Under the pieces are notes generated by a model. The model did not search any database and was not told the DNA's origin. It saw only the letters and a program-made list of their open reading frames with translations. Positions 13,921 to 25,800 of a DNA stretch of 64,000 nt are shown here, one piece after another. The stretch is from Pyrocephalus nanus (lineage: Eukaryota > Chordata > Aves > Passeriformes > Tyrannidae). The stretch lies in contig CM076260.1 of NCBI GenBank assembly GCA_038380795.1, forward strand, positions 9,254,033-9,318,032, given 5' to 3'. Numbering within the stretch: position 1 is the first letter of the stretch; each line of letters opens with the position of its first letter. The position numbers and the translations under genes are program-made.

Positions 13921-14620
13921 ATATCATATTATTCTTCATATCATAAAACCTTTTTGAAATACAGTAAACAGTAATTTTTCTTTGTAAAAAACTATCCCTT
14001 AACATCATTAATAAGCTTACTGATTTCAACAAGGTTTTCCTTCTCAAATTAATTTAATTCTGTTGAAAAGTTACAAAAGTAAAAACTGAGTAAAAATATT
14101 TCGCTGTATTTATGCATATATATCATGTATAATAATGTTGTAATGTATCCTACAAACACAGCCCACTCAAAAATTAGGATTATTAGTACTAAGAAGATTT
14201 GTTAGGTGACTGTCCATTCCCTTAAACTGAAAACCTCCTCGTTGAAAAATACCTGGAGTGTAAAAATAACAGAGGCAAAAGCTCGCTGTGAATTCTTTCT
14301 GTCTGGATGAAACAAACAGTCATTGTCAAAATAAGCTACCTGTTTATTAATAACCCCTAATAGATCAAACAAATTTATACTCCTAATCATAAATGTCCAT
14401 AGAAGTTATTTGCTGGGAAAAAGCCATTACACCAGAAGATGTAAATTTGAAATAACTGAGCTAGGAAAAGGGCTTTTTGGTACTATAGTATACTTTCTGA
14501 CTTTGTTCAATCACCTGATGATGAGGCCCCACTACTGATAGTTCTGGTAAAGGATATTGGTTCCTGAAGAGTGGCATGTGGTAATTGGATATCTCTATAC
14601 TACCTCTATGCTGTATTATC

Positions 14621-14645
14621 ATATATATATATATATATATATATA
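14621..14645. repeat. (AT)n microsatellite
   Basis: Twelve and a half AT units run without interruption. It is likely length-polymorphic. Confidence 0.97.
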
Positions 14646-16945
14646 CCTTCAGTTTAGGTGGTTGAAGACTGATTAAACCCAGCCCAGTCTCTCACCACAC
14701 AGGCACACTGCTCACTCCCTTTCAACCTGTTGTCCATCAGAAACCCAAACATCTGATTTTGGGTACATCTCACAGACCTCCCTTCTAGCCAGCCAGTTCC
14801 CAGCTTGGACTGTTGTACAGGGTTATTCTATTCCAGGTGTCCCTCCCTTGGACTTGTGTGTGTTCAGGATGCTCAAAAGTGGTCCCTAGCTCAATCTTCC
14901 TAATCCATCCTCAAATACAAGAAAGTGTTGATTTTTGGCGGAAAAAACCCCCATCACCAGTAAGTTTGACTTGAAAAATACATTAAAATATTTCTGAAGA
15001 AAACTAACTGCATGAATTAGGGTGCATGGACTAAATGTAATAACATATTACAGCAAGCATTAATCAGAATCATATTGTCCAGGTTCAAACTTGTTTTTTT
15101 AAAACACCTTGTTCAGCAGCTGCTGTACCTGCAAGCACCCTCAATTACAAGCTGACTCCCTGTTTCATTTCCCAGTTCCCCAGGCACTGGGAACTAAACT
15201 CCCCAGCATGCCCTGAACTACTTCAGTTTCAGCATTTCAGTGCTCCCATATACACTCAGAATCACATACACTCATGGGCTTATTTCAACTGATATTATTT
15301 AGGAGCCAAGCATCCAAAAAGCAGACTTTCTTACTTTCTAGTCCTTAGGGGTCCCCAGTTCTGAAAAGGATACTCTGAGAGACTACTTTGTCTAAAACAT
15401 GGGGCAGTGCTCCTAGCCTATTCTTTTCCTCTTTTTTTTTTTTAAGAGTTGACAGAGAAGAGTGTAGCAAACACTTAATAATCAGCAGCTTAATGGTTAA
15501 GTCATTCACCTAGAAAATGAGAATTATTTCAGCTTGACAGTGCCCAAAAACATCACCAAGCTATAATGACATAAGTAATCTTTTCACTCCCTCCTCTTGA
15601 AACTGTTCTCCTGTGGACAAAGCAGTGAACAGGTCACAGAAGCAAATGTTTAGACCACATACCTTCATCCTTCTAGTTCTGTGCCCTGCAGCCAGGCTAC
15701 CAAATCATACTTTTCCTCTTTTGCACAAGGGATCCCAAATGCCTTCCTGCAGTGCTGCACAGCTTCAGAAAGAAGGGAAACTGTTCTGTCTCAAAATCTC
15801 ATAGTCTGTAGGTGCTTTCCATGGGTTGTGGCTATGGGTTTATTAGGAACTTGTTCTTTGAGCTCGTAGTAGCTGAGCAAGTGATGTAAACAGTACACAC
15901 TATATGAAAAATGTGCATTATCTTCTTAACTGGTGGATGTGTTTTATGAACGACTGGTTACTGTGTAGAATGAGCCGTTTTCAGATGTGTAGCTCAGGGA
16001 CACTGCACAGACAGATGTCTCTACTTACTTCACACAAAGCACCTTGCTCCTAGAAAGGTGTAAAACTTAGAATACATTCTCACCCTCACGTTTTATCATG
16101 TTCAATAGATTTTTTAAATATCACACTGAGAGATCAGACTTCTCAGAGGTTTCTGTGACTGTGAAATGGAACCCAAATGTTAGATATTGTCCGAGCCCTT
16201 TGCTTGATCTAGCGCCATAAACTTTTTGTAAGGCATTACTCCTCATTAAGCACAAAATAAGGCATACTAAGTTTCACTTAACTGTTTCATCAGGCTATCA
16301 GAGCAGACTCCACAGCCCATGGCACAGGGCAGATGTTTCAGGATATGCTCTTAATGACTCATGAGTCTGAGGGGAGAAATGCCTAAATCAGCCAACCAGA
16401 AACACTGACCTGAGATGCCACCCTTCTTTAGCCAATTTATGCTGCAAGTAGGTTCCTCCGTCCACTCATTCACAGCCCTTTAGCTTCTCATAAAACTGAT
16501 TTGTCTCATACTCTCCTGTGCTTTATCCTTTAAAACACAAAACGAGGGTACACTCTACTAAGTAGGCTGGTACGATCAATCCAAGTGAAGAAAATGCAAA
16601 GCTAATTCCCTGTTTCAGACTAAAGTTGGTTTTTTTCTTTTCCTTTTCTTATTTTTAGTTTCTTTCAGGTATGTGCTTTAATCCAAGAGCTATCAGTCAT
16701 TTGATTTCTCTTGCTAAAGGTGTCCTGCTTTGCAGAAAAGGATCCAAAATTAATGAGGACAAATAAGGGTGCAAAATGCAGGGAACATGATTGGATTATG
16801 AAAGTCCTGGTGTCTGCTCCCAGAGTTGTTTCATCATTGAGTGTTTCATATGAAAATGCAAAAGAATTCCTTTGAGGAGAATCTGGAGCATAGGTTTCCC
16901 CCCGCTCAAGAAATTGTCTAGTTCCTAGACTTGACTCCTGTGGCT

Positions 16946-16961
16946 AGAGAGAGAGAGAGAC
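16946..16961. repeat. Short (AG)n microsatellite
   Basis: About eight AG units in a row sit in non-coding DNA. Confidence 0.9.
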
Positions 16962-17818
16962 ATATCACAGCTCTTTAATACTTTTAGTACAGTGAAACAG
17001 CTTCAAGGGGGTGAGCAGCAAGCTTATAGCTTGAAGGTGGGAAATGAGAGATGAAGGTTTGAACCCTTGGAGGCAGAAGGCGGAATAGCGGCTTAATGCA
17101 AAAGTAAGTGAAATTCCATGTTATATGGAATGTCAGATTAGAGGAGATCAATGGCTCCATGGCTTAAAAGAAAATAAACATAATTAAAGGGCTTGATCAT
17201 ATATTATGTTTTAAGTTCAAACTCTTATGAAATCATGGTGATTAAACACTAAGGAATTAATCAGAATCAAAGTCTGTCAAATTGTGTTTTTTCTCTTAAC
17301 ACCTTGGTATTCCTTTAAAGTACAAAAAAAAGAATATTAAACCCATCTAAACCCCACTTTTATTCAATTTCTTTGTATTTGCAGCAAAATAATTTCACAG
17401 AACTAGGCCTAATTATATTTCAGGGTCACCCAGTAGGATTCCTAATGTTTATTGCTCACAAAAAAAAATATGCTGCAATCACAGTTTTAATTCCTTCATT
17501 ATGCAGATCTAGACATAGTAGTCCTAGAAACTTTCTTATTAAATCTGCAGGAATCAAGATAGCTATCCCTAAAGTCAGCTCAGAGCTGAATAAATATTTT
17601 CAAGATTTTGTTTTCTCCATGTTTATTATGGAAAAAAATTGCTTCTTGAAGAGAAATAAAAAAAAAAAAAAAGGGAACTGAGAAATACAAATTTAGTCTG
17701 CAAACACAGTATCTATTTCTCTACAGATAGCAGGATTTTGCCACCAAATGTTTTCTTATATTAGGCATCCCCTAAAACAGCCTCTCCACCCTTTTTCTCC
17801 CACGCTGCCTAATTCTCA

Positions 17819-18345
17819 AATCATAGAATGATTTGGTTGGAAGTGACCTTTAAGGCTCATCTAGTGGAATCCCTGTGCTACATGCAGGGACATCCTCAGC
17901 TAGATCAGATTGCTCAGAGCCCCGTCTAACCTGCTCTTCGATGTTCCCAGGGATGGAGCATCCACCCTCTCTCTGGACAACCTATGTCAGTGTTTAACCG
18001 CCCTCATAGTAACAAACTTTTTCCTTGTATCTGCTCTAAATCTACTCTCTTTTAGTTTAAAACAATAACCCCTTCTCGTATTGCAACAGGTCCTGCTAAA
18101 AAGTTTGCCCTCAGCTTTCTTGTAGCCCCCCCTTTAGGTACTGCATGCTGCTGGAGGGTCTCAACACAGCCTCCCCTTCTGCAGAGTGAAGCCCAGTTCT
18201 CTCAGCCTGTCTACATAGGAGAGGTGATCCAGCATCTTGAGTATCTCTGAGCATCTTTGGGGCCTCTTCTGGATTCACTTCAACAGTCCCGTGTCTTTCC
18301 AATGCTGAGGAGAGGACAGCCGGACGCAGTAATCCAGGATTCACC
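17819..18345 (-). mobile_element. CR1 LINE 3' fragment
   Basis: This about 525-bp copy begins with the reverse complement of the CR1 tail (TCATAGAATGATTTGGTTGG) and proceeds through the 3' UTR into the end of ORF2. It is 5'-truncated, as most CR1 copies are, and carries frame-breaking changes. The GC-richer sequence directly to its right (about 18,380-18,560) was not recognised and may or may not belong to it. Confidence 0.9.
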
Positions 18346-19998
18346 TTTTCTCAAGCCAAAAGCAGAGAGATCTTCACTTCATGGACATTCAAGGGCGGGG
18401 TGAGCACTGCAGGTGCTGCCAGGAGCGATTCCTGCACGCACAGGGCCGGCAGGTGTCAGTGCAGCTCACAGGATCCATCGGGACAAGCTGCCTGTCGCAC
18501 ACTGGCAGGAGCCCCCAGGAGGCACTGCCACCCTACAAACACCTCCCAGGTGAATCCAAAGAGCAGTTAAGCTGTATCAGGGGCTCCTTTTACATCAAGT
18601 GTTTCCTGCTGCCTCACACACACTCAATGCAAAAAAATTACTCCCAGCTGTTGTCCAGGAGAACGCAATGGGCCCTGGGCTTTCCTGGACTATTTATGGA
18701 GCAAGATAAGTGACTCATAGTCATATTTACGTATCAACTACAGAAATTAATTTTTTCCAAACCTGGTTTGAATAGGGCCTTGACCAGCACTAGGGTTGGG
18801 AGGGGGCCATTGTTTAGATTAGCCCTTGGCTACTGTGCTGTTACCTGTGTACCCTGAATCCACTGATTCAGATGCAGTCATTACATTTGGGATGGGCTGT
18901 TTATTAGGGAGGAGTGTGGGCAAAAATAAGGCGCCACAGGGGGAGCAAAAAGTAAGTTCAAGAAGTGCATTTGTCTATGCGCAGTGGTAAAACTTGTCCC
19001 TCGACTCTGATCTGCATCTAACAAAACACACCCAAGCACATATATGCAATCCTCTGCAGACATTATGGGTAATTAAAAGCACTGTCAGAGGCTCTTTTCC
19101 ATCCTTAAATTTGCCTTTATTAAATAGATGATAATTTGTTAGTTTTTAAGAGCTCTTCTACAAGCTCTACACTATTTTTCTTTTTATTGCAAATTTTAAA
19201 AAAATTTACACACTAAGTTAGCACTGAAACCTATATTTCTGTCTGAAAGCCAAAACTTTTATGTTGCCTGGCGCATACATTCAGTAACTCGTCAGCCCAT
19301 TCCAAAGCACCTGAACCACCCATCTCCTACCCCCAGTGAAACCTTTTCATTCTCTGCCTCTCTTCCTACATGAATCCTTAATGACCTCCAGTCTACTCCT
19401 CTCAGGCCTGCAATTTCTGGTGGCTCAGGCCTGAACATATTTCCTCTGGAAACAGAGTATAGTTACTCCTAAATCAGCCAGAAATAGTCAGCAAAATCAG
19501 AAAGAGGTACTTCCTCCAAGGAGTAACACTGCATGGTAAGTCACTAAAAACTCAGTTAATACAACCTGAATAGAAAAGATCATGCACACCTCTCCCCCTC
19601 CAGTACCTGTTACAACAGCACTGCAGGATTTTGCCCACCTGGCACGGAAGGCCTGTCTGCCTTAACAGAGTGTGCCAGCAAGAGCACATGTGCCCAGCAC
19701 AAGGCAGAGGCAGGCTGAGCTCAGCCTGCATCTCATCCTGCAAACAGCATGGGCAGAAATACGGTGCCATTTCTACAGCACTCAAAAACAAACCTTGATT
19801 CACCACAGAGCAGATGTAACACGTGCCACAGCTACTGGCCCAGAAGGCAAGGATTGTTCCTTGGCACCATCCAACAAAGAACATACTAATGTAGCTTCAG
19901 GTGTTTTCCTATGCATTCACCAACCTCAAAGGTCACAAAAAGCTTCAAAATACTTAGAATGTCTTAGGCAAGGCAAGTTACACGCAGAAGATAAGCAT
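18346..19998. other. Intergenic downstream of TDRD15, no gene recognised
   Basis: It opens with a GC-richer stretch (about 18,380-18,560) of unknown origin that adjoins a CR1 end, then returns to AT-rich DNA up to the poly(A) signal cluster. The 110- and 123-codon frames at 19,552-20,043 overlap each other on opposite strands and resemble no protein I know. Confidence 0.55.
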
Positions 19999-20028
19999 TT
20001 TATTTATTTATTATTTTTTGTATTTATT
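19999..20028 (-). terminator. TDRD15: Candidate distal poly(A) signal cluster
   Basis: Four overlapping or adjacent AATAAA hexamers on the minus strand lie within 30 bases, followed in the direction of transcription by a G/T-rich segment around 19,965-19,985. This arrangement resembles a strong mammal- or bird-type polyadenylation site. It could also be a simple A/T-rich tract. Confidence 0.4.
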
Positions 20029-22818
20029 TTGTTTAATTTGTGACAGAACAGCAGTATACACAGGAACACTTAATTACAAACGAATGAAACTGGTTCTTTG
20101 TCACCTTCATGGATTAAAAATAAAAATAATCACAGTAATCAATGACACAGTATAAACAAATACAGAAACACATTTAGGAAATTCAACAATTAAGAAATAA
20201 ACAATAAGTTCAAATTAAACTTTACCAAAAAAATTCACTACTACACAAAGTGTGCGTGTTCAGCATTATGCTTGCCCTAAAACAAATACAAAAACTCACC
20301 TAACTTCCCACACCTAAACTTCCACATCATTAATAAATTACTTTCCACTAGGTTCTGACTACAGCTTCTACTTACAAGAAAAATGCTACTACAGCTGAAG
20401 TTGGGGACAAGAGACGTACACACTAAAGAAAGAAGACTGGGCATAAAATACACAGCCAGACATCCCAGCAACTTACTCTAATGATCACATCACATTTGTG
20501 TAACACACTTCTGAAAATCTGCATCAACAGTGGCAACAAGACGTTCTCTGTATTTACAGGTACAGTATAATACCAAAAATGCTTTCAATTATCTAGTTTT
20601 TCCTCGAAGCACTTTGAGAATCAGATCTTCAGGAACAGAAATACTGTGATGAGCTAGTCTCATTACAAGCTAAAAAAACCCACACATTCTTGCAAATAAA
20701 TCTAACATTCGGAATTTACAGAGCATACAAATAGTACACACATAGTTGTTTTTCTTAATCATTCATCATTTCTAGGCTCCATTTTGTAACATTAGGTAAG
20801 CAACATTCTACAGCTACATATAAGTTAAAGCACAGTATACATCAGAAAAAAAATCTAACTTAAATTATGTGAGTTGTGCATTAATGTACACAACAGGACT
20901 GAATTTAGGGTATCGAAATGATTTTTAAAAAGAAGAGACACTGAAGCACTTACTTTTCCAACTGAAAGACAGCTAAAAGTTAAGAGTCAGAATTAAATAA
21001 CTCTTAAGTGTCAGTGCCTCTAGATGAAAATTATTACTTGGCACTACAATGAACATAGCCCAGTGCAGCAAGTGCAGTCATCACTCAACATAAGTAACAT
21101 TGCACAGTACAACTTTCATGTTTTATCCTAAGAGCAATCAGTATATCAAAGTATTGAGAAGGTAAACTTTTTTAATTTTACATATGAAAAACTTGAAATT
21201 CTGCAATATAAAGAAAACAGTTGATCACAAACTGTTACAAAAACCCCTCTATTTAATCAATACATTAACATAAAATTTCTGATATTTTAGATACCATTTA
21301 AGAAACTTTGCCTTACACATTTTCTGATTTGTTACTAATGGGCATTTTTCACTTGTACACTGAAAATATTTACATGCTTTCTTTATGTATACTTCATCAG
21401 CAGAGAAAACCTTGTAAAGATCAGTTGGCATAGTCTTACTTCTTATTTATTTGACTTTCCCAGACATGTCTCCTTCCCTTAAAAAAAATTAGATTCTGCT
21501 TTCCAGATAGAGCTTTCACCTTTTCATATTAAATACATCGTGATACGGGAGGGGGAAGGGGAGGGGCAGGGGATTGTGTGTTCTTAGATCTTGTTATAGA
21601 GATGCATTAGATGTGTTGTCTATCATTAGGGCTGCATCCATTTTCTCATCGAAATTCAAACTATCGCAATACAAAGAAAACTCCTCACACTTCAGGCCTC
21701 TTCATGCTTTATCTTTGTCCAAACAACTGAGGAAGGAGGTAAGGGGAAAAATAAATAATCAGAAAAACAACTGACAAATTCTTACAACTTCAGAATGGAT
21801 ACTGAGAAAAAAAAACCAAACAAAAACACACATATTCTTAGATATACCCAGTATACCATCACTTTTCAGTTCTGAAATATCCTCCTCTTATATAGAAGGA
21901 AAAAAGAAAAGGCTCCAAATGTTTCCTTTTAAAGTAAAAACAGTACCTTGATTTGACTAGGTGCTCGGAGAAAACTTCCTCTCCACATTCTGACACATGG
22001 GGAGGAGGATGAAGGAGAGATATCAATGGAACACACACTCAGCACAATGAACGACCCTAACTGTGATGCAACTCAGATACCAAAAGAACCTTAAGATGGG
22101 TCAATAGCATCTGTACACCAAGAGCTAACTGACAACAACTTAATTCACGTTTCCACCATAAATGGGGATCCAGATTTCTCTCATTCTCCTAATGAGAGAA
22201 ACTCTTCCTACATGGAAACTTCGGAATCAGAAACAAAGAGAAGGATATGTTTGGCATCTTTGTTTTCTGAACATTCAAAATAAGGAGACAACACCACTGT
22301 AAAACAGATGTTACTGCAAATAAAGTTTTACACAAAAACTGCAAGAACATTCCAAGAGAAAGGTTTGCTAAAGACACTGTTGTCTAAATATAGCAAGAGA
22401 TCTTAGAGGGGAAAACACATATACCAAGAGCAGTATCTGTATTTTTTTTTTTTTTTGCATTTAAGTAGTGCTTTCCAGTCTATTCATTATTCAACTAATT
22501 CTTATGACGGTATCTTCATACACTTCCCAGACTGCAGAACATCAGAATCACAAGTCTCAGCCACTGCTTCTGCTTGCAGATTTACTCTGTATTATTTTTT
22601 TACTCTGTATTACTACTTTCCTTTTCTTATCATCACAATGCTGAAAAAATCCCAATGTCTTCATAGTATTGTCCATCTTTTGCAGGTTATTTTTTCTTTT
22701 AGTGTTGTGTGAACTCAGATCCTTTGTTAATGATACTCCAGCAGCCACTGTACTAGACGTCCTCATTTGAAACTATTATAGGTAGCCCTGTGCTTCAGAC
22801 AGCTTTTTTCTTCTTTCC
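20000..22818 (-). other. TDRD15: Probable 3' UTR of TDRD15 (extent uncertain)
   Basis: After the TAG at 22,819 the minus strand is T-rich. It has no recognisable repeat and no further long frame down to about 20.0 kb. Two places offer canonical AATAAA signals on the minus strand: one at 21,451-21,446, and a cluster at 20,028-19,999. Use of the first gives a 3' UTR of about 1.4 kb; use of the cluster gives about 2.8 kb. The downstream bases after the cluster include a G/T-rich run, as expected of a cleavage site. The distal end is inferred, not demonstrated. Confidence 0.45.
21446..21451 (-). terminator. TDRD15: Candidate proximal poly(A) signal AATAAA
   Basis: Reading the minus strand from the TDRD15 stop codon, this is the first canonical AATAAA I found, about 1.37 kb downstream of the stop. 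It is a single hexamer, so chance occurrence in AT-rich DNA is possible. Confidence 0.4.
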
Positions 22819-25800
22819 CTAACTTCTGTCAGCAAAATCAGAATTTTCATCGTAATTACAATCTGGTTCACAAAGGGAAGCACAGTAACTAGAATCTGGA
22901 CACTCAGGCTGCAGATCTGTTTCTTCTGATTTAAGACTGTCAACTGGAATGGGGCAGCACCTACTTTGAGAGCAGACTGCATGGCCAGCAGCAATTAAGA
23001 CATCAGCTAGACTGCTGTCATCGTACAGAATATCCACCTCTAATTTCATTTCAGAGCCGTAGTGGATAAAATGAAATATGAGAAACGGTTTAAGAAGAAG
23101 CTTCTGAAACAAAAGTATAGCTTCATCACTCCAGTGTTCTCCTTTGGCAGGAACTGCATCGTGCAAAGAGCAAGACTGTGCCAAGCGTGGCAAGTAAAAC
23201 AGACTTTCTGGAATAACTTTAAGTTTATGGATGTCAGAGTAAGGAATGCTCTTCAGAAAGCCATAATCAATAAATCTAAGAACAACAGACTGACTTGTTA
23301 CTTCACTAATTTCTGCCCTGTACCACTCTGCTTTCAGTCCAAACTTAATCAAACAGCTGGCACCAGGGGTCACGTGTTCTTCTGGGAGAGCTGGCAAGTT
23401 GTCAGGAACGTCAGAAAGCAGCAAGGACAACTTTCGCATGCAATCAAAGAAGACTTCAAACTGGACACTGAAGTTTGAAGGATCAGTAACTGCAGTTGCA
23501 AACCCTGGATACGTTCTGCCACTTCGCAGCAGCATCCACATGACTGAATTTATCTTGAATGATGTACCAAGTTCCTCACAGTTTGTACTTCTAGATTTTT
23601 CTGGTCCAACAATTGTCCGACAACGGCTTAAGAACTCGTTCAAATACTCCTGAAACATAACTTCCCCTATTAAAATATCTACCTCCCAGATACCAGAGGA
23701 TTTGAAAAACCTCAAAAATAAGATCCTTACTTCAGAATCCAGGAGTGCATTTAATACATGGTCAAACTGAATTTTCTTCAGGTTTTTAAACCAAATCCAT
23801 TTACAAAACACAGCTTGCTTAGGAACATTTTTTATCTCATCACTGAGCATCTTTGCGTTATTTAAGGGCACTATTTCACACGTGCCATAATCCATGAAAA
23901 AAACAAGCATTAATTTCTCCCTGACAAATTTCTCTATCACTTTGGATCGATACCACCTAAAGTTCTTTTCAGATTGTGTCATGCATTCCAGTCCTTTTTC
24001 AATGTCATCCTCTCTAAGCAAATCACTTCTTTGTGCTTCTTTGTCAAGCATTATATTTAACTCATGCAATATTTGCAAATTTGTAACTAACTGTACATAA
24101 AATTCTCCAGTCTCTGAAATACTAACCACTTCTGCTGCTTCTACTTGTCCAAAATTTATAACTTGATGAAGGATACTTATAGGGGGTTGGGAAGTATTTT
24201 TCATTCTAACAGCCTCAGTTTTACTTTGACCATCTAAACCATCCCTAGACTTTGTATCCTGAGGATTACAATTTTGGTTTGGCCCGTTGTCAGAATGACA
24301 CATTTGTGCATTTTGCCACCCTGCCCCATCTATTTCCTGCAGAAGGTCATTAGATACAGACTTTCCATCACAAATTACATCTATTTCCCATTGCTCTCCA
24401 TGTTGCTGCAAGAACTTGCAAGTAACTAGCTTATTACTTAATTTTCTTGCTAAACAAGCAGCACTTTTCTTAGTCCAGCTTTCATCAGGAACACTTTTTA
24501 TACTGCTAAGAAAACAATGAACACTAAACCTTGGCAGAGTTAAGAACTCTTCTGGAATCCTGCAGATTTTTGAGGAACTTACAACTTCAGCATTACCATA
24601 GTCAATAAACTCTACCTCAAAGGAGTTTCCTGATTTCAGAGTTTTAATAACTGCTCTATAGTAAAAACAATCAGCCTCATGCTCTGCAACTATGAGATCT
24701 CCTACCATGAGCTCATCTAAGCAATTTTCAAGATCCCTATTCTCCAAGCTTTCATTTAAATCATTTGCTAATTTTATTATTAAGTTTTCATCTTCTGCAA
24801 GGTGAACATAAAAACTTGACAGACTATTCATATGAGAAATATAAACTGCTGCTTCAGTATTCACCTGGATATCACGTTGAGGAAGACCGAATAATGTAGG
24901 TATATTTTTATTACTCCTTTCCTGAAGACCTGTACAATGCAGTCTTTCATGATGAGATTCAGAGAGAGCATTTACAGTTATTTCCTTTGAAGCTAAAGCA
25001 GAATGAGTGAGAGAGAGAGAAGCAGGTTCTCCAGTCAGAGGTTTTCTGTTCTCCAGAACAGCACTGGAAGTATTTCTAAAGCCTGGCTCTTTGCTACTCT
25101 GTAAAGTTTGCTGCTTTAAGGATCCACTACACAATTTTGGTGTGCTACATAAAGTTTGCTCTTCATCTCCAAAATTCTCTCCAGTATCTGTCTGGTCATA
25201 GTCATCATATACTTGGCATTTCACTTTGGTTTCCAATTTAGGTATTTCAGGATTTTTAACACTTACTTTATTAATTTCTTTGTCACCTTCTATGTGACAT
25301 CTCACTCTTCCATACCTTCTAAATTGTCCCATACAGCTTTTCTGTGCCAACTCTTCAAAAACTTTTTCTTTAAGTTTTTGACTTACTTTGAGCTGACCAT
25401 CATACAAATCCACAACAATCTTTCCATCTGATTCTCTGGATAATATTACAGCCTTCAGCAGTTTACCAAGAAATCTTTCCTCAAACCACCTAGTAATGCT
25501 TGCAGGAATTTTCCCCCCCCTAAAATCTGACAGACAGCATTTAATAGCTTGCATAGGTGTGAATATTAGGTCAGTGGCAGATTCTGGAATGGGCATCAAC
25601 TGGTCTCTCTCTACCATACTCTTATTTCCAAAATCCACATAGTGAGCCCATACATAGGATGTCGATTCCACAGGAAAAGCCAAAGCCCTGTAAAAGAGAC
25701 CGTCTTCAAAATATCTGGCTATACATAATCGTGTATTACTGGTATTATACTTTGCATTATTCAACATTTTACTTAGGTCACTAATCCTCTTCATCAATGC

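Larger units (their letters stand above)
12156..17818. other. Intergenic, old repeats and microsatellites only
   Basis: It contains the ancient CR1/L3-like remnant and the AT and AG microsatellites. No exon, RNA gene or intact mobile element was recognised. Confidence 0.6.
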
